Shown piece by piece: positions 25,041 through 34,348 of a DNA stretch of 64,000 nt. Position 1 is the stretch's first letter; every line of letters starts with the position of its first letter. A model generated the notes under the pieces. It did no database searches, was not told the origin of the DNA, and saw nothing but the letters and a program-made list of their open reading frames with translations. The stretch comes from Streptomyces collinus (GTDB taxonomy: Bacteria > Actinomycetota > Actinomycetes > Streptomycetales > Streptomycetaceae). The position numbers and the translations under genes are program-made. The stretch covers positions 3,534,001 through 3,598,000 of the forward strand of contig NZ_CP133771.1 in assembly GCF_031348265.1 (NCBI RefSeq). Direction: 5' to 3'.

Positions 25041-25955
25041 ATGTCACCCCGGCTCGACGACTCGCGTACCCAGAAAGCGGCGTCGACACCCCCTCCGGAA
25101 CATCTGGATCCCATCGAGCAGGACGAGATGCTCGTCACACAGGACGGCCTTCTCGCCGGACTTCCGGACATCCCCCCGTACGAGGAAGTCGACGCGGTCG
25201 ACGCCCGGGCCCTGTCCAAGACCCTCTTCGAGCGTCTGGAGACGCTGGAGGAAGGGACCCACGAGTACTCGTACGTCCGCAACACGCTCGTCGAACTGAA
25301 CCTCGCGCTGGTCAAGTTCGCCGCCTCCCGGTTCCGCTCCCGCAGCGAGCCGATGGAGGACATCATCCAGGTCGGCACCATCGGCCTGATCAAGGCGATC
25401 GACCGCTTCGAGCTGTCCCGCGGTGTGGAGTTCCCCACGTTCGCGATGCCGACGATCGTCGGCGAGATCAAGCGCTTCTTCCGCGACACCTCGTGGTCCG
25501 TGCGCGTTCCGCGGCGGCTCCAGGAGCTGCGGCTCGACCTGGCCAAGGCCGGTGACGAACTGGCCCAGAAGCTCGACCGCGCCCCCACGGTGGCCGAGCT
25601 GGCCGAACGCCTCGGCCTCTCCAACGACGAGGTCGTCGAGGGCATGGCCGCCTCGAACGCCTACACCGCCTCCTCCCTGGACGCCCAGCCGGAGGAGGAC
25701 GACTCCGAGGGCGCGCTCGCGGACCGCATCGGCTACGAGGACCACGGACTCGAAGGCATCGAGTACGTCGAGTCGTTGAAGCCGCTGATTGCCGAACTGC
25801 CGCCGCGCGACCGCAAGATCCTTTCCCTGCGGTTCGTCGCCGGCATGACCCAGTCGGAGATCGGCGAAGAACTCGGCATTTCGCAGATGCACGTCTCGCG
25901 TCTGCTGTCGCGGACGCTGGTGCGGCTGCGCAAGGGGCTGACCGTCGAGGAGTGA
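25041..25955 (+). CDS. sigI: SigB/SigF-family alternative RNA polymerase sigma factor
   Basis: 304 aa. Region 2 (LVKFAASRFRSRSEPMEDIIQVGTIGLIKAIDRF), FPTFAMPTIVGEIKRFFRD, region 3 and region 4 (LPPRDRKILSLRFVAGMTQSEIGEELGISQMHVSRLL) are all present; there is no ECF or HrdB-like extension. The ATG at 25041 has GGAGG six bases upstream; an earlier in-frame ATG at 25029 overlaps that site. The divergent RsbV-like and RsbW-like genes make a complete partner-switching module. The symbol rests on remembered gene order with S. coelicolor and is less certain than the family call. Confidence 0.9.
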   Translation: MSPRLDDSRTQKAASTPPPEHLDPIEQDEMLVTQDGLLAGLPDIPPYEEVDAVDARALSKTLFERLETLEEGTHEYSYVRNTLVELNLALVKFAASRFRSRSEPMEDIIQVGTIGLIKAIDRFELSRGVEFPTFAMPTIVGEIKRFFRDTSWSVRVPRRLQELRLDLAKAGDELAQKLDRAPTVAELAERLGLSNDEVVEGMAASNAYTASSLDAQPEEDDSEGALADRIGYEDHGLEGIEYVESLKPLIAELPPRDRKILSLRFVAGMTQSEIGEELGISQMHVSRLLSRTLVRLRKGLTVEE

Positions 25956-25980
25956 TCCCCGACCCGGGTGAACGTGTCCT

Positions 25981-26010
25981 TCGGGGGCGGGCCGCACGGC
26001 CCGCCCCGAG
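25981..26010. terminator. Hairpin terminator after the sigma factor gene
   Basis: TCGGGGGCGGGCCG pairs with CGGCCCGCCCCGA with one bulged G and a CA loop, between convergent genes. Confidence 0.65.
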
Positions 26011-26051
26011 GCGCGTGGCACCGGTGGTTGCCCGCAGGCTCCGGCGGCGTC

Positions 26052-26372
26052 TCAGGAGTTGAGGAACAGCGCGGCCGTCGGGAGCAGCGGGGCCGTCAGG
26101 CTCAGCAGCCAGTAAGTGGGCGCATCGAGCGTCGTCCTGCGCCGTAGGGGCTGGTTGGCGAGCCACCAGATCAGGCCGTACAGCATGACGACGGGGATCA
26201 CGATCACGAGCCAGAGGGCCATGCCGTCGTTCTCGGTCGGTTCCCGCGTGGTCCAGCCGGCCGCGGCGAGCGGTCCGTTCGCCGCGAGGTACCAGAGCAG
26301 CCAGAACGGCACCACGCCCGGTATCCCGAGCAGCAGGTTCACCACCAGTGGTGCCGACCAGTGCTTCGCCAT
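26052..26372 (-). CDS. Small membrane protein of unknown function
   Basis: 106 aa with three hydrophobic segments (about 8-30, 50-70, 84-104): VVNLLLGIPGVVPFWLLWYLA, LWLVIVIPVVMLYGLIWWL, YWLLSLTAPLLPTAALFL. GGAGGG precedes the ATG at 26372. It starts 68 bp after the hutI stop on the same strand and may be read through from the hut operon. No family recognised. Confidence 0.65.
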   Translation of the reverse strand: MAKHWSAPLVVNLLLGIPGVVPFWLLWYLAANGPLAAAGWTTREPTENDGMALWLVIVIPVVMLYGLIWWLANQPLRRRTTLDAPTYWLLSLTAPLLPTAALFLNS

Positions 26373-26440
26373 CCGTCCCCGCCCTCCGGTGATGCCGGTC
26401 GTCCTCCGCCGGCGGCACCGCATTATCGCGGGGCCGGTGA

Positions 26441-27691
26441 TCACACCACGCGCTCTCCGCGCCGCCATACACCGCTGACCAGCGGGACGCCGGGGCGGTA
26501 GGCCAGGTGGACATGGCTCGGCGCGTCCAGGAGCGTCAGGTCGGCGTACGCGCCCGGAGTGAGGCGGCCGATGTCGGTGCGCCGCAGGGCCGCCGCGCCG
26601 CCCGCCGTGGCCGACCACACCGCCTCGTCGGGCGTCATCCCCATGTCCCGTACGGCCAGCGCGACGCAGAACGCGACGGACGAGGTGAAGGACGAGCCGG
26701 GGTTGCAGTCCGTGGACAGCGCGACCGTGGCACCGGCGTCCAGCAGCCGCCGGGCGTCCGGCCATGGGGCCCGAGTGGAGAACTCGGCACCGGGCAGCAG
26801 CGTCGCGACCGTCCGGCTGTTCGCCAGGGCGTCCACGTCCGCGTCCGTGAGGTGGGTGCAGTGGTCGGCGCTGGCCGCGTCGAGCTCGACCGCGAGCTGC
26901 ACGCCGGGGCCGTAGGAGAGCTGGTTGGCGTGGATGCGGGGGTGCAGGCCCCGGGCCTTGCCGGCGGTGAGGATGGCGCGGGCCTGGTCGCCGTCGAAGG
27001 CGCCCTTCTCGCAGAAGACGTCGATCCAGCGGGCGTGCGGGGCGCAGGCGTCGAGCATCTCGCCGGTGACGAGCGCGACGTAGCCGGCCGGGTCCTCCGC
27101 GAACTCGGGGGCGACGATGTGGGCGCCGAGGTAGGTGACCTCGTCGGTGTGGGCGGCGGCGACGCGCAGGGCGCGGGCCTCGTCCTCGACGGTCAGGCCG
27201 TAGCCGGACTTGGTCTCGAACGTGGTGGTGCCCTGGCGGAGGGCCTCGGCGAGGTAACGGGTGACGTTGGCTTCGAGTTCCTCGTCGCTCGCGGCCCGGG
27301 TGGCGGCGACGGTGGTGCGGATGCCGCCCGCGCTGTAGGGACGCCCGGACATGCGGGCGTTGAACTCCTGCGTCCGGTCGCCCGCGAAGACGAGGTGGGA
27401 GTGGGAGTCCACGAAACCCGGGAGGACCGCCCGGCCTTCGGCGTCGATCCGGTTGTCAGTGGCGGGTGCTTTGCTTTGATCACCGGTCCACACGACGCGG
27501 TCGCCTTCGATGACGACGGCCGCGTCCTGGACCAGTCCGAGGGGGGATCCTCCCCCATTCTCGAATTTGCTCGAACGGGGGGACCCCCATCCGAGGGAGG
27601 GGTCGTTGGTGACCAGGCTGGCGATGTTCGTGATGAGCGTGCTTGCGGTGCTCGCGGAGTGGGCGGGGCTGACGGTCGTCGCGTTGCTCAT
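26441..27691 (-). CDS. hutI: Imidazolonepropionase with an in-frame insertion
   Basis: 416 aa amidohydrolase converting imidazolone-5-propionate to N-formimino-L-glutamate. It has [18 protein letters not shown] (metal-binding HxH), [23 protein letters not shown] and [10 protein letters not shown] with the metal Asp. The start is ATG 27691, 77 bp after hutF. Residues about 32-49 ([18 protein letters not shown]) are encoded by a 54-bp palindromic insertion with an 8-bp direct repeat; removing it leaves NDPSLG joined to LVQD. The insert lies in the N-terminal strand region before the active site, so activity may be retained. Confidence 0.93.
   Translation of the reverse strand: MSNATTVSPAHSASTASTLITNIASLVTNDPSLGWGSPRSSKFENGGGSPLGLVQDAAVVIEGDRVVWTGDQSKAPATDNRIDAEGRAVLPGFVDSHSHLVFAGDRTQEFNARMSGRPYSAGGIRTTVAATRAASDEELEANVTRYLAEALRQGTTTFETKSGYGLTVEDEARALRVAAAHTDEVTYLGAHIVAPEFAEDPAGYVALVTGEMLDACAPHARWIDVFCEKGAFDGDQARAILTAGKARGLHPRIHANQLSYGPGVQLAVELDAASADHCTHLTDADVDALANSRTVATLLPGAEFSTRAPWPDARRLLDAGATVALSTDCNPGSSFTSSVAFCVALAVRDMGMTPDEAVWSATAGGAAALRRTDIGRLTPGAYADLTLLDAPSHVHLAYRPGVPLVSGVWRRGERVV
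27536..27597. mobile_element. 54-bp palindromic MITE/REP-like insertion inside hutI
   Basis: TCCGAGGG occurs at 27536-27543 and 27590-27597, exactly 54 bp apart, flanking a GC-rich element with GGGGGATCCTCCCCC at one end, GGGGGGACCCCC at the other and an AT-richer core containing CTCGAA twice. The structure is that of a small non-coding insertion with target duplication; length 54 keeps the hutI frame open. Similar sequences are, to my memory, dispersed in Streptomyces genomes. Confidence 0.65.
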
Positions 27692-27768
27692 GGCGTCCTT
27701 GGTGGCCTGGTCGGCGGTGGGGTCGGGTTCGGGGGCGGAGGCGGGCCGCGCGGGCGGGCGGCCCGGGC

Positions 27769-29115
27769 TCATCCGCGCAGGGCTTCGACGGCGTCCGCGA
27801 GGGCTCGTGGCACGTCCGGCACGAGGGAGTGGACCCCGTCCCGTACGACGTGCCGACCTGCCACGACCGTATGCGACACGTCCGCTGCCGACGCGGCGAA
27901 TACGGCCGTCTCGGCCCCGAGCCGCGGAAGCGGCCCTGCCGTCCTGACCGAGTCGAGCGCGATGGTGGTGAAGTCGGCGAGCGCGCCGGGCTCCAGGGCG
28001 CCCGCGTCCTCCCAGCCGAGGGCCGCGTGGCCGTCGGCCGAGGCCGCCCGCAGGAGGGCCGCCGCCGTCCAGTGACCCCGGGTGCGGGTGCGCAGCCGCT
28101 CGTTCAGCTCCATGGCCCGCGCCTCTTCGAGCAGGTCGATGACGGCGTGGCTGTCGGAGCCGAGGGAGAGCGGGGAGCCCTCGTTCTGCAGGGCCACGGC
28201 CGGCCCGATGCCGTCCGCGAGGTCCCGCTCGGTGGTCGGGCACATGCAGGTGCCGGTGCCGCTGCCGCCGATGAGGGAGACGTCCTCGGCGGTGAGGTGG
28301 GTGTTGTGGACTCCGGTCGTGCGCGGTCCGAGGACGCCGTGCAGCGCGAGGAGCTGGGTCGGGGTGCAGCCGTGGACCTCGCGGCACGCCTCGTTCTCGG
28401 CGGTCTGCTCGGACAGGTGCACATGGAGCGGAGCCCGCCGCTCCCCGGCCCACCGTGCGACGGTCTCCAACTGGTCGGCGGGCACGGCCCGTACGGAGTG
28501 GATCGCCGCCCCGATCCGTGCGTGATCCCGTTCCTTGAGAAGTGAAGAGCGTGCGGCCCAGGCCTCGGCGTCCCCGTCGGAGAAGCGGAGCTGGTGGGTG
28601 GTGGGCGGCTGTCCGAAGCCGGAGGAGAGGTAGGCGGTGTCGAGGAGGGTGATGCGGATCCCGGCCTCGGCGGCGGCCGCGATGAGGGCCTCGCCCATCG
28701 CGTTGGGATCGGCGTAGGGGGTGCCGCCGGGGGCGTGGTGGACGTAGTGGAACTCGCCGACGGCCGTGATGCCGGCCAGGGCCATCTCGGCGTACACGGC
28801 GCGGGCGAGGGCGTGGTAGCTGTCCGGGGTGAGCCGGCCGGCCGTGGCGTACATGACCTCGCGCCAGGTCCAGAAGGTGCCGGAGCCGACCTGGACGGTG
28901 CCCCGCAGGGCGCGGTGGAAGGCGTGGCTGTGCGCGTTGGCCAGGCCCGGCAGGGTGAGCCCGCGCAGGACCTCGGCCCCGGGAGGCGGGGCGGGGGTGT
29001 CGGCGCGGACGGCGGTGACGCGGCCGTCCGCGACCTCCACGGCGACGCCCGGCTCGACGTGAGTGCCGAGCCAGGCGTGCTCCAGCCAGTACGTCCGCGG
29101 GGCTGCTGTCGTCAC
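27769..29115 (-). CDS. hutF: Formimidoylglutamate deiminase
   Basis: 448 aa amidohydrolase predicted to convert N-formimino-L-glutamate to N-formyl-L-glutamate and ammonia. Motifs: [15 protein letters not shown] (metal HxH), [26 protein letters not shown] and [16 protein letters not shown] with the metal Asp. The GTG start at 29115 overlaps the upstream stop as GTGA. It is third in the hut operon. The presence of HutF means this operon uses the five-step route through formylglutamate. Confidence 0.88.
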   Translation of the reverse strand: MTTAAPRTYWLEHAWLGTHVEPGVAVEVADGRVTAVRADTPAPPPGAEVLRGLTLPGLANAHSHAFHRALRGTVQVGSGTFWTWREVMYATAGRLTPDSYHALARAVYAEMALAGITAVGEFHYVHHAPGGTPYADPNAMGEALIAAAAEAGIRITLLDTAYLSSGFGQPPTTHQLRFSDGDAEAWAARSSLLKERDHARIGAAIHSVRAVPADQLETVARWAGERRAPLHVHLSEQTAENEACREVHGCTPTQLLALHGVLGPRTTGVHNTHLTAEDVSLIGGSGTGTCMCPTTERDLADGIGPAVALQNEGSPLSLGSDSHAVIDLLEEARAMELNERLRTRTRGHWTAAALLRAASADGHAALGWEDAGALEPGALADFTTIALDSVRTAGPLPRLGAETAVFAASAADVSHTVVAGRHVVRDGVHSLVPDVPRALADAVEALRG

Positions 29116-30329
29116 CTGCACGCCAGTCCTTCCAGTACGTCGGCGAGTGCGAGTACCCCGGCCACGCAGTCGTCCTCGCTCGCGGACTCGGCCGGCGAGT
29201 GGGAGACACCGGTGGGGTTGCGCACGAACAGCATGGCGGTCGGGATGCTCCCGGACAGGATCCCGGCGTCGTGTCCGGCGCCCGTGCCGAGGACGGGGAC
29301 GGTGAGGCCGGTGTCCGTGCCGAGGATGCGGGCGAGTTCGTCGCGCAGGGCATGGTCGAACTCGACGACGGGGGTGAAGGACTCGCGGACCACGTCGAGG
29401 TCGATGCCGTGCGCGTCCGCGTAACTCCGGGCCGCCTTCTCGATGCCGCCGACCACGGTGTCGAGGCGTGTCTGGTCCTCGGCACGGGAGTCGAGCCAGC
29501 CGCGCACCAGGGAGGGGATGGCGTTGACGCCGTTGGGCTCCACGGCGATCTTGCCGAAGGTGGCGACGGCTCCGGCGAGTTCGGCCTCGCGCCGGGCGGC
29601 GAGGACGGTCTCGGCGTAGGACAGCATGGGGTCGCGCCGGTCGGCGAGCCGGGTGGTGCCGGCGTGGTTGGCCTCGCCGCGGAAGTCGAACCGCCACCGG
29701 CCGTGCGGCCAGATGGCGCTGGCGATGCCGACCCGGTCGCCGGACAGGTCCAGGGCCCGGCCCTGTTCGACGTGCAGTTCGACGAAGGCGCCGATGCGGG
29801 CGAGCCGTTCGGGGTCCGGCCCGACGGCGTCCGGGTCATAGCCGGCCGCCTCCATGGCCCGGGGCAGCGTCACGCCGTCGCCGTCGGTGAGGCGGTGCGC
29901 CTGCTCGCGGGTGAGCTGCCCGGCGGTGAGCCGGGAGCCGACGCAGGCGAGCCCGAACCGGGCGCCCTCCTCGTCGCCGAAGTTCACGATGGCCAGGGGC
30001 CGGTCGAAGCGGGCGTCCCTGCCGCGCAGCTCGTCCAGCGCGGCGAAGGCGGACACGACGCCGAGGGGGCCGTCGAAGGCGCCGCCGTCCGGCACGGAGT
30101 CCAGGTGCGAGCCGGTGACGACGGCGTCGCCCTCGGCGGGGTCGCCCAGCCAGGCCCACTGGTTGCCGTTCCGGTCGACCTCGTGGCGCAGCCCGCGGGC
30201 CGTGGCCTGCTCCTCGAACCAGGCCCGGCAGTCGGTGTCGGCGTCCGTCCAGGCGAAGCGGCGGTAGCCGCCGGACGCGGAGCTGCGGCCGACCGGCAGC
30301 AGCTCCGCCCACATGCTGTGGAAACTCAC
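29112..30329 (-). CDS. M20-family amidohydrolase (allantoate amidohydrolase-like), hut operon member
   Basis: 405 aa metallohydrolase of the allantoate/N-carbamoyl amidohydrolase group: [49 protein letters not shown] and GTGAGHDAG match the binuclear metal ligands and dimerisation-domain contacts. Its GTG at 30329 overlaps the hutU stop, and its own stop overlaps the hutF GTG, giving tight coupling to histidine catabolism. No HutG-type deformylase is in the cluster, so the inferred role is hydrolysis of N-formyl-L-glutamate to glutamate and formate; sequence alone would say allantoate or carbamoyl-amino-acid hydrolase. Confidence 0.85.
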   Translation of the reverse strand: MSFHSMWAELLPVGRSSASGGYRRFAWTDADTDCRAWFEEQATARGLRHEVDRNGNQWAWLGDPAEGDAVVTGSHLDSVPDGGAFDGPLGVVSAFAALDELRGRDARFDRPLAIVNFGDEEGARFGLACVGSRLTAGQLTREQAHRLTDGDGVTLPRAMEAAGYDPDAVGPDPERLARIGAFVELHVEQGRALDLSGDRVGIASAIWPHGRWRFDFRGEANHAGTTRLADRRDPMLSYAETVLAARREAELAGAVATFGKIAVEPNGVNAIPSLVRGWLDSRAEDQTRLDTVVGGIEKAARSYADAHGIDLDVVRESFTPVVEFDHALRDELARILGTDTGLTVPVLGTGAGHDAGILSGSIPTAMLFVRNPTGVSHSPAESASEDDCVAGVLALADVLEGLACR

Positions 30330-31990
30330 GCGCCGTCACCCTCGCGCATCGGGACGCGCACGCCCCGCTCCCCCGCCACCGACTCCGCGATGTCGTATCC
30401 GGCGTCGACGTGCCGGATGACGCCCATGCCGGGGTCGTTGGTGAGCACCCGGCGGATCTTCTCGCCCGCGAGGGGCGTGCCGTCGGCCACGGTCACCTGC
30501 CCGGCGTGGATCGACCGGCCCATGCCGACGCCGCCGCCGTGGTGGATCGACACCCAGGAGGCGCCGGAGGCCACGTTCACCATGGCGTTCAGCAGCGGCC
30601 AGTCGGCGATGGCGTCGGAGCCGTCGAGCATGGCCTCGGTCTCCCGGTAGGGGGACGCGACGGAACCGCAGTCGAGGTGGTCACGGCCGATGACGACCGG
30701 CGCGGCCAGCTCCCCGCTCGCGACCATGTCGTTGAACCGCTCACCGGCCTTGTCCCGCTCGCCGTAGCCGAGCCAGCAGATCCGGGCGGGCAGGCCCTGG
30801 AAGTGGACGCGTTCGCCGGCCATCTTGATCCAGCGGGCCAGGGACTCGTTCTCCGGGAAGAGGTCGAGGATCGCCTTGTCGGTCTTGGCGATGTCGGAGG
30901 CCTCGCCGGACAGGGCGGCCCAGCGGAACGGGCCCTTGCCCTCGCAGAACAGGGGGCGGATGTAGGCGGGGACGAAGCCGGGGAAGGAGAACGCCCGGTC
31001 GTATCCGGCGAGCTGGGCCTCGCCGCGGATGGAGTTGCCGTAGTCGAAGACCTCGGCACCGGCGTCCATGAAGCCGACCATGGCCTCCACGTGCCGGGCC
31101 ATGGACTCGCGGGCCCGGGTGGTGAAGCCCGCCGGGTCCTTGGCGGCGGCGTCGGCCATGTCCTCGAAGGCGGTGCCCAGCGGCAGGTAGGCGAGCGGGT
31201 CGTGGGCCGAGGTCTGGTCGGTCACGATGTCGATGGGGGCGCCCATGGCGAGGAGCTGCGGGAGCAGCTCGGCCGCGTTGCCGAGGACGCCGATGGAGAG
31301 GGGGCGGCGGGCGTCACGCGCCTCGGTCGCCAGCCGGAGCGCGTGGTCCAGGGAGTCGGCCTTCACATCCAGGTAGCGGTGCTCGATGCGCCGGTCGATG
31401 GCACGCGGGTCGCAGTCGATGCAGATCGCGACGCCGTCGTTCATGGTCACGGCGAGCGGCTGGGCGCCGCCCATGCCGCCGAGGCCGGCGGTCAGGGTGA
31501 TGGTGCCGGCCAGCGTCCCGCCGAACTTCTTGGCGGCAACCGCGGCGAAGGTCTCGTAGGTGCCCTGGAGGATGCCCTGGGTGCCGATGTAGATCCAGGA
31601 ACCGGCGGTCATCTGCCCGTACATGGTCAGGCCGAGGTGTTCGAGGCGGCGGAACTCCTCCCAGTTGGCCCAGTCGCCGACGAGGTTGGAGTTGGCGATG
31701 AGGACGCGCGGGGCCCACTCGTGGGTCTGCATGACGCCGACGGGGCGGCCGGACTGGACCAGCATGGTCTCGTCCTGCTTCAGCCCCTGCAGCGTGCGCA
31801 CCATCGCGTCGAAGGAGCGCCAGTCGCGGGCGGCCTTGCCGGTACCGCCGTAGACGACGAGCTTGTCGGGGTGCTCGGCGACCTCCGGGTCGAGGTTGTT
31901 CTGCAGCATCCGCAGGGCGGCTTCCTGCTGCCATCCCAGGGCGCTCGGTTCCGTGCCGCGCGGTGCTCGGACGGGGCGGGGTCCTGACAT
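30326..31990 (-). CDS. hutU: Urocanate hydratase
   Basis: 554 aa, full length for urocanase, converting urocanate to imidazolone-propionate with tightly bound NAD+. [32 protein letters not shown], the NAD loop [15 protein letters not shown] and the C-terminal [11 protein letters not shown] and [13 protein letters not shown] match the family. AGGAGG precedes the ATG at 31990. It is first gene of the hut operon, behind a TTGACT/AGGATG promoter overlapped by a CTATTCA-N13-TGAATAG inverted repeat. Histidine ammonia-lyase is not encoded here. Confidence 0.95.
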   Translation of the reverse strand: MSGPRPVRAPRGTEPSALGWQQEAALRMLQNNLDPEVAEHPDKLVVYGGTGKAARDWRSFDAMVRTLQGLKQDETMLVQSGRPVGVMQTHEWAPRVLIANSNLVGDWANWEEFRRLEHLGLTMYGQMTAGSWIYIGTQGILQGTYETFAAVAAKKFGGTLAGTITLTAGLGGMGGAQPLAVTMNDGVAICIDCDPRAIDRRIEHRYLDVKADSLDHALRLATEARDARRPLSIGVLGNAAELLPQLLAMGAPIDIVTDQTSAHDPLAYLPLGTAFEDMADAAAKDPAGFTTRARESMARHVEAMVGFMDAGAEVFDYGNSIRGEAQLAGYDRAFSFPGFVPAYIRPLFCEGKGPFRWAALSGEASDIAKTDKAILDLFPENESLARWIKMAGERVHFQGLPARICWLGYGERDKAGERFNDMVASGELAAPVVIGRDHLDCGSVASPYRETEAMLDGSDAIADWPLLNAMVNVASGASWVSIHHGGGVGMGRSIHAGQVTVADGTPLAGEKIRRVLTNDPGMGVIRHVDAGYDIAESVAGERGVRVPMREGDGA

Positions 31991-32034
31991 GGTCTGCCTC
32001 CTGGGTGGGTGCTCCCGGCGGAATGTTGCTGCTC

Positions 32035-32071
32035 CTATTCACATCCTGACCTCATGAATAGGGCTAGTCAA
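32035..32071 (-). promoter_or_regulatory. hut operon promoter with overlapping operator
   Basis: Minus strand: TTGACT (32071-32066), 18-nt spacer, AGGATG (32047-32042). The inverted repeat CTATTCA (32035-32041) / TGAATAG (32055-32061) has one arm just past the -10 and the other inside the spacer, the typical layout of a repressor site. The histidine-regulator identity is unknown. Confidence 0.5.
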
Positions 32072-32119
32072 TACGTCGGGGTGTCGGCGCGGCGGTGCGG
32101 GGGGTGTTTGGCTGGATGC

Positions 32120-33493
32120 ATGGGCGCACACATCGAGGCGGAAGACGCGGGCGACGCCGGAGCCGGGCGGGCGGCCCGGCGGGACGAGGCGGTGCGGGCG
32201 GCCGTGGAGCAGGGGCTGCTGGGGCCCGACAGCCCCATCGTCGGGTTGCTGGACCTCACCGGCATCCGGGAGTCGGCGGCGGAGCTGCGGGCGGCGTTCG
32301 CCGCGGTGGCGGCGCCGGGCACGCCCGTGCTGCACGCCTTCGCGGTGAAGGCGACCCCGCTGGTGCCGGTGCTGCGGCTGCTGCGGGAGGAGGGCGTGGG
32401 CGCGGAGGTCGCGAGCCCCGGGGAGCTGGCCCTGGCGCGGGCGGCGGGCATGCCGGTGGAGATGACGGTGCTGGACTCCCCCGCGAAGACCCCGGCCGAG
32501 CTGCGCGAGGCGCTGTCCCTGGGCATCGCCGTCAACGCGGACAATCCGCAGGAGCTGGACCGCATCGACGCCCTGATGCGGTCGGGGGCCGGCCGCTCCC
32601 CTCTCGGAATCCGGGTGAACCCGCAGGTCGGAGGCGGTTCCATCGAGGCGTTGTCCACGGCGACGGCCACCTCGAAGTTCGGGGTGGCGCTGCGCGACGA
32701 GGGGGCCCGGGAGTGGGTCGTCCAGGCGTATCTGGACCGGCCGTGGCTGACCCGCCTGCACGCGCACACCGGCTCCCAGGGGATCCCGCCGGCCCTGATG
32801 ACGCGGGGCGTGGCGGAGACGTACGCGCTGGCCGAGGAGATCAACCGGCGGGCCGGGCGGCGGCAGGTCGACACGCTCGACATCGGCGGCGGCCTGCGTG
32901 TGAACTTCGCGTCGGACGCGACGACCCCGACGTACGCGCGGTACGCGCGGCTGCTGGCCGGGGAGGTTCCGGGGCTGTTCGACGGGCGGTACGGGCTGGT
33001 CACCGAGTTCGGGCGGTCACTGCTGGCGAAGCACGGGACGGTGGTGGCACGGGTCGAGTACGCGAAGACCTCCGGCGGGCGGGCCGTGGCGGTGACGCAT
33101 GCCGGGGTGCAGGTGGCCGCGCGGACGGTGTACGCGCCGGGGAGCTGGCCGTTGCGGATCGCCGCGTACGACGCGAAGGGGCGGCCGAAGGAGGGGCCGG
33201 TGGTGGTGCAGGACGTCGCGGGGCCGGCCTGTTTCGCGGGCGACCTGCTGGCGGAGGGGCGGTCCATGCCGTTGCTGGAGCAGGGGGACTACGCGGCGGC
33301 GCTGGACACCGGGGCGTACTACTTCGCGCACCACTACGGCTACAACTCGCTGGTGCGGCCAGGCGTTTACGGGTTCCTGCCGGGTGGGCGGTTCGCGGTG
33401 GTGCGGCGGGCGCAGACCGTGGAGGAGGTCGTCGCGGAGTCGGGTGGGGCGGAGGTGGATGCGTTGACGCGAGCGGGGTGGGAGGTTCCGTAG
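32120..33493 (+). CDS. PLP-dependent decarboxylase, DAP/ornithine decarboxylase family 2 (group IV)
   Basis: 457 aa with an alanine-racemase-fold PLP barrel: HAFAVKATP (Schiff-base Lys), GVGAEVASPGELALA, LHAHTGSQG, LDIGGGLRVNF, and the C-terminal GPACFAGDLLA (catalytic Cys region) and YFAHHYGYNSL. Family members decarboxylate meso-diaminopimelate or other cationic amino acids. The divergence from standard LysA and the isolated position make the substrate uncertain. The ATG at 32120 has only a weak ribosome site. It is divergent from the hut operon and could share its control region. Confidence 0.8.
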   Translation: MGAHIEAEDAGDAGAGRAARRDEAVRAAVEQGLLGPDSPIVGLLDLTGIRESAAELRAAFAAVAAPGTPVLHAFAVKATPLVPVLRLLREEGVGAEVASPGELALARAAGMPVEMTVLDSPAKTPAELREALSLGIAVNADNPQELDRIDALMRSGAGRSPLGIRVNPQVGGGSIEALSTATATSKFGVALRDEGAREWVVQAYLDRPWLTRLHAHTGSQGIPPALMTRGVAETYALAEEINRRAGRRQVDTLDIGGGLRVNFASDATTPTYARYARLLAGEVPGLFDGRYGLVTEFGRSLLAKHGTVVARVEYAKTSGGRAVAVTHAGVQVAARTVYAPGSWPLRIAAYDAKGRPKEGPVVVQDVAGPACFAGDLLAEGRSMPLLEQGDYAAALDTGAYYFAHHYGYNSLVRPGVYGFLPGGRFAVVRRAQTVEEVVAESGGAEVDALTRAGWEVP

Positions 33494-33546
33494 GGCTTCG
33501 GCCTCGGGTGCAGCGCCGTGGGAGGTCCGTGGGTTTTCGGCCGCGG

Positions 33547-33610
33547 GTGCGTCGTGGCTTGTCACGCCAACGCGGCGGAGCCGCACATCGATACAGCCCA
33601 GCGCCCCTAG
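33547..33610. repeat. Dispersed Streptomyces intergenic repeat
   Basis: The stretch with GCGTCGTGGCTTGTCACGCC, CGGCGGAGCCGCACATCGAT and ACAGCCCAGCGCCCCTAGG resembles, from memory, a short repeat found many times between genes in Streptomyces chromosomes. Only one copy occurs in this window. Confidence 0.5.
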
Positions 33611-33673
33611 GTGGGACGACCGCTGTCCGGTCACCAGCGCCGGCGAATTGCCCAGGGGACCGGCACTGCCCGG

Positions 33674-34258
33674 TCACACCGATGCCGGCGTTTTCCTTCG
33701 TGCGCCTCCCGGCGCCGCGTCCCCCGCCGCGATGCCCGTGCTGCGGTACGCCCTCACCTGCTTGCCGGCCGGGTGGGCCGCTCCCCCGCGCAGCCAGTCC
33801 ACGCGGACCCACAACAACGCCTCGTCGGCCTGCTCCCGGCGGCCCAGCCAGGCCGACTTCAGCCACAGGCCCGCGCCGCAGCCGGCCAGGAGCATGCCCC
33901 CGGCCGCCGGGGCCGCGTAGGCGCTGCCCAGGGCGGCGAGGAAGGCGAGCAGGAGCCACCAGCGGTGGCCCCGGCGCCAGTTGCGTACCGTGACCGCGCG
34001 GTCCTGGAGTACGTCGTGCTTGCCGGCCCGGGACGCGACGGCGGCCAGGGCCGCGTAGCGCTTGCGGCGTCCGCAGGCCACGGCGGCCCCCGCCAGGACG
34101 AAGAGGGCCGCTCCGGCCAGGACGCCGATGCGGCGCCCGGTCAGGCCCGGTGCGAGCAGGCCGATGCCCGCCGACAGAACACCGAGCCACCACAGCGGGG
34201 CCGCCCCCGCCCGTACGACGACGGCCACCCGGGCCAGCCCCTGTCCTCCGCGCGTCAC
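33674..34258 (-). CDS. Integral membrane protein of unknown function
   Basis: 194 aa from GTG 34258 with GGAGG upstream. Four hydrophobic segments are visible (about 20-37, 42-62, 99-113, 116-134; for example LAGAALFVLAGAAVACG and WWLLLAFLAALGSAYAAPAAGGML), separated by an Arg-rich cytoplasmic loop (GRRKRYAAL). The C-terminus is basic. It follows the RpiR regulator by 90 bp on the same strand. No motif gives a function. Confidence 0.7.
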   Translation of the reverse strand: MTRGGQGLARVAVVVRAGAAPLWWLGVLSAGIGLLAPGLTGRRIGVLAGAALFVLAGAAVACGRRKRYAALAAVASRAGKHDVLQDRAVTVRNWRRGHRWWLLLAFLAALGSAYAAPAAGGMLLAGCGAGLWLKSAWLGRREQADEALLWVRVDWLRGGAAHPAGKQVRAYRSTGIAAGDAAPGGARRKTPASV

Positions 34259-34348
34259 GTCCAGCCTCCGTCCGGTCTCCGAAGCTTTCGGGGAGCCGTA
34301 CGGTAGCGACGCAACGTGAGACGAATCTTAAGAAGCCCGCCCGTGCCG

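Noticed and set aside
34150..34319. Plus-strand frames opposite the 33674-34258 membrane protein
   Set aside because: The minus frame has GGAGG, GTG and clear membrane helices; the plus frames are low-complexity Pro/Arg.
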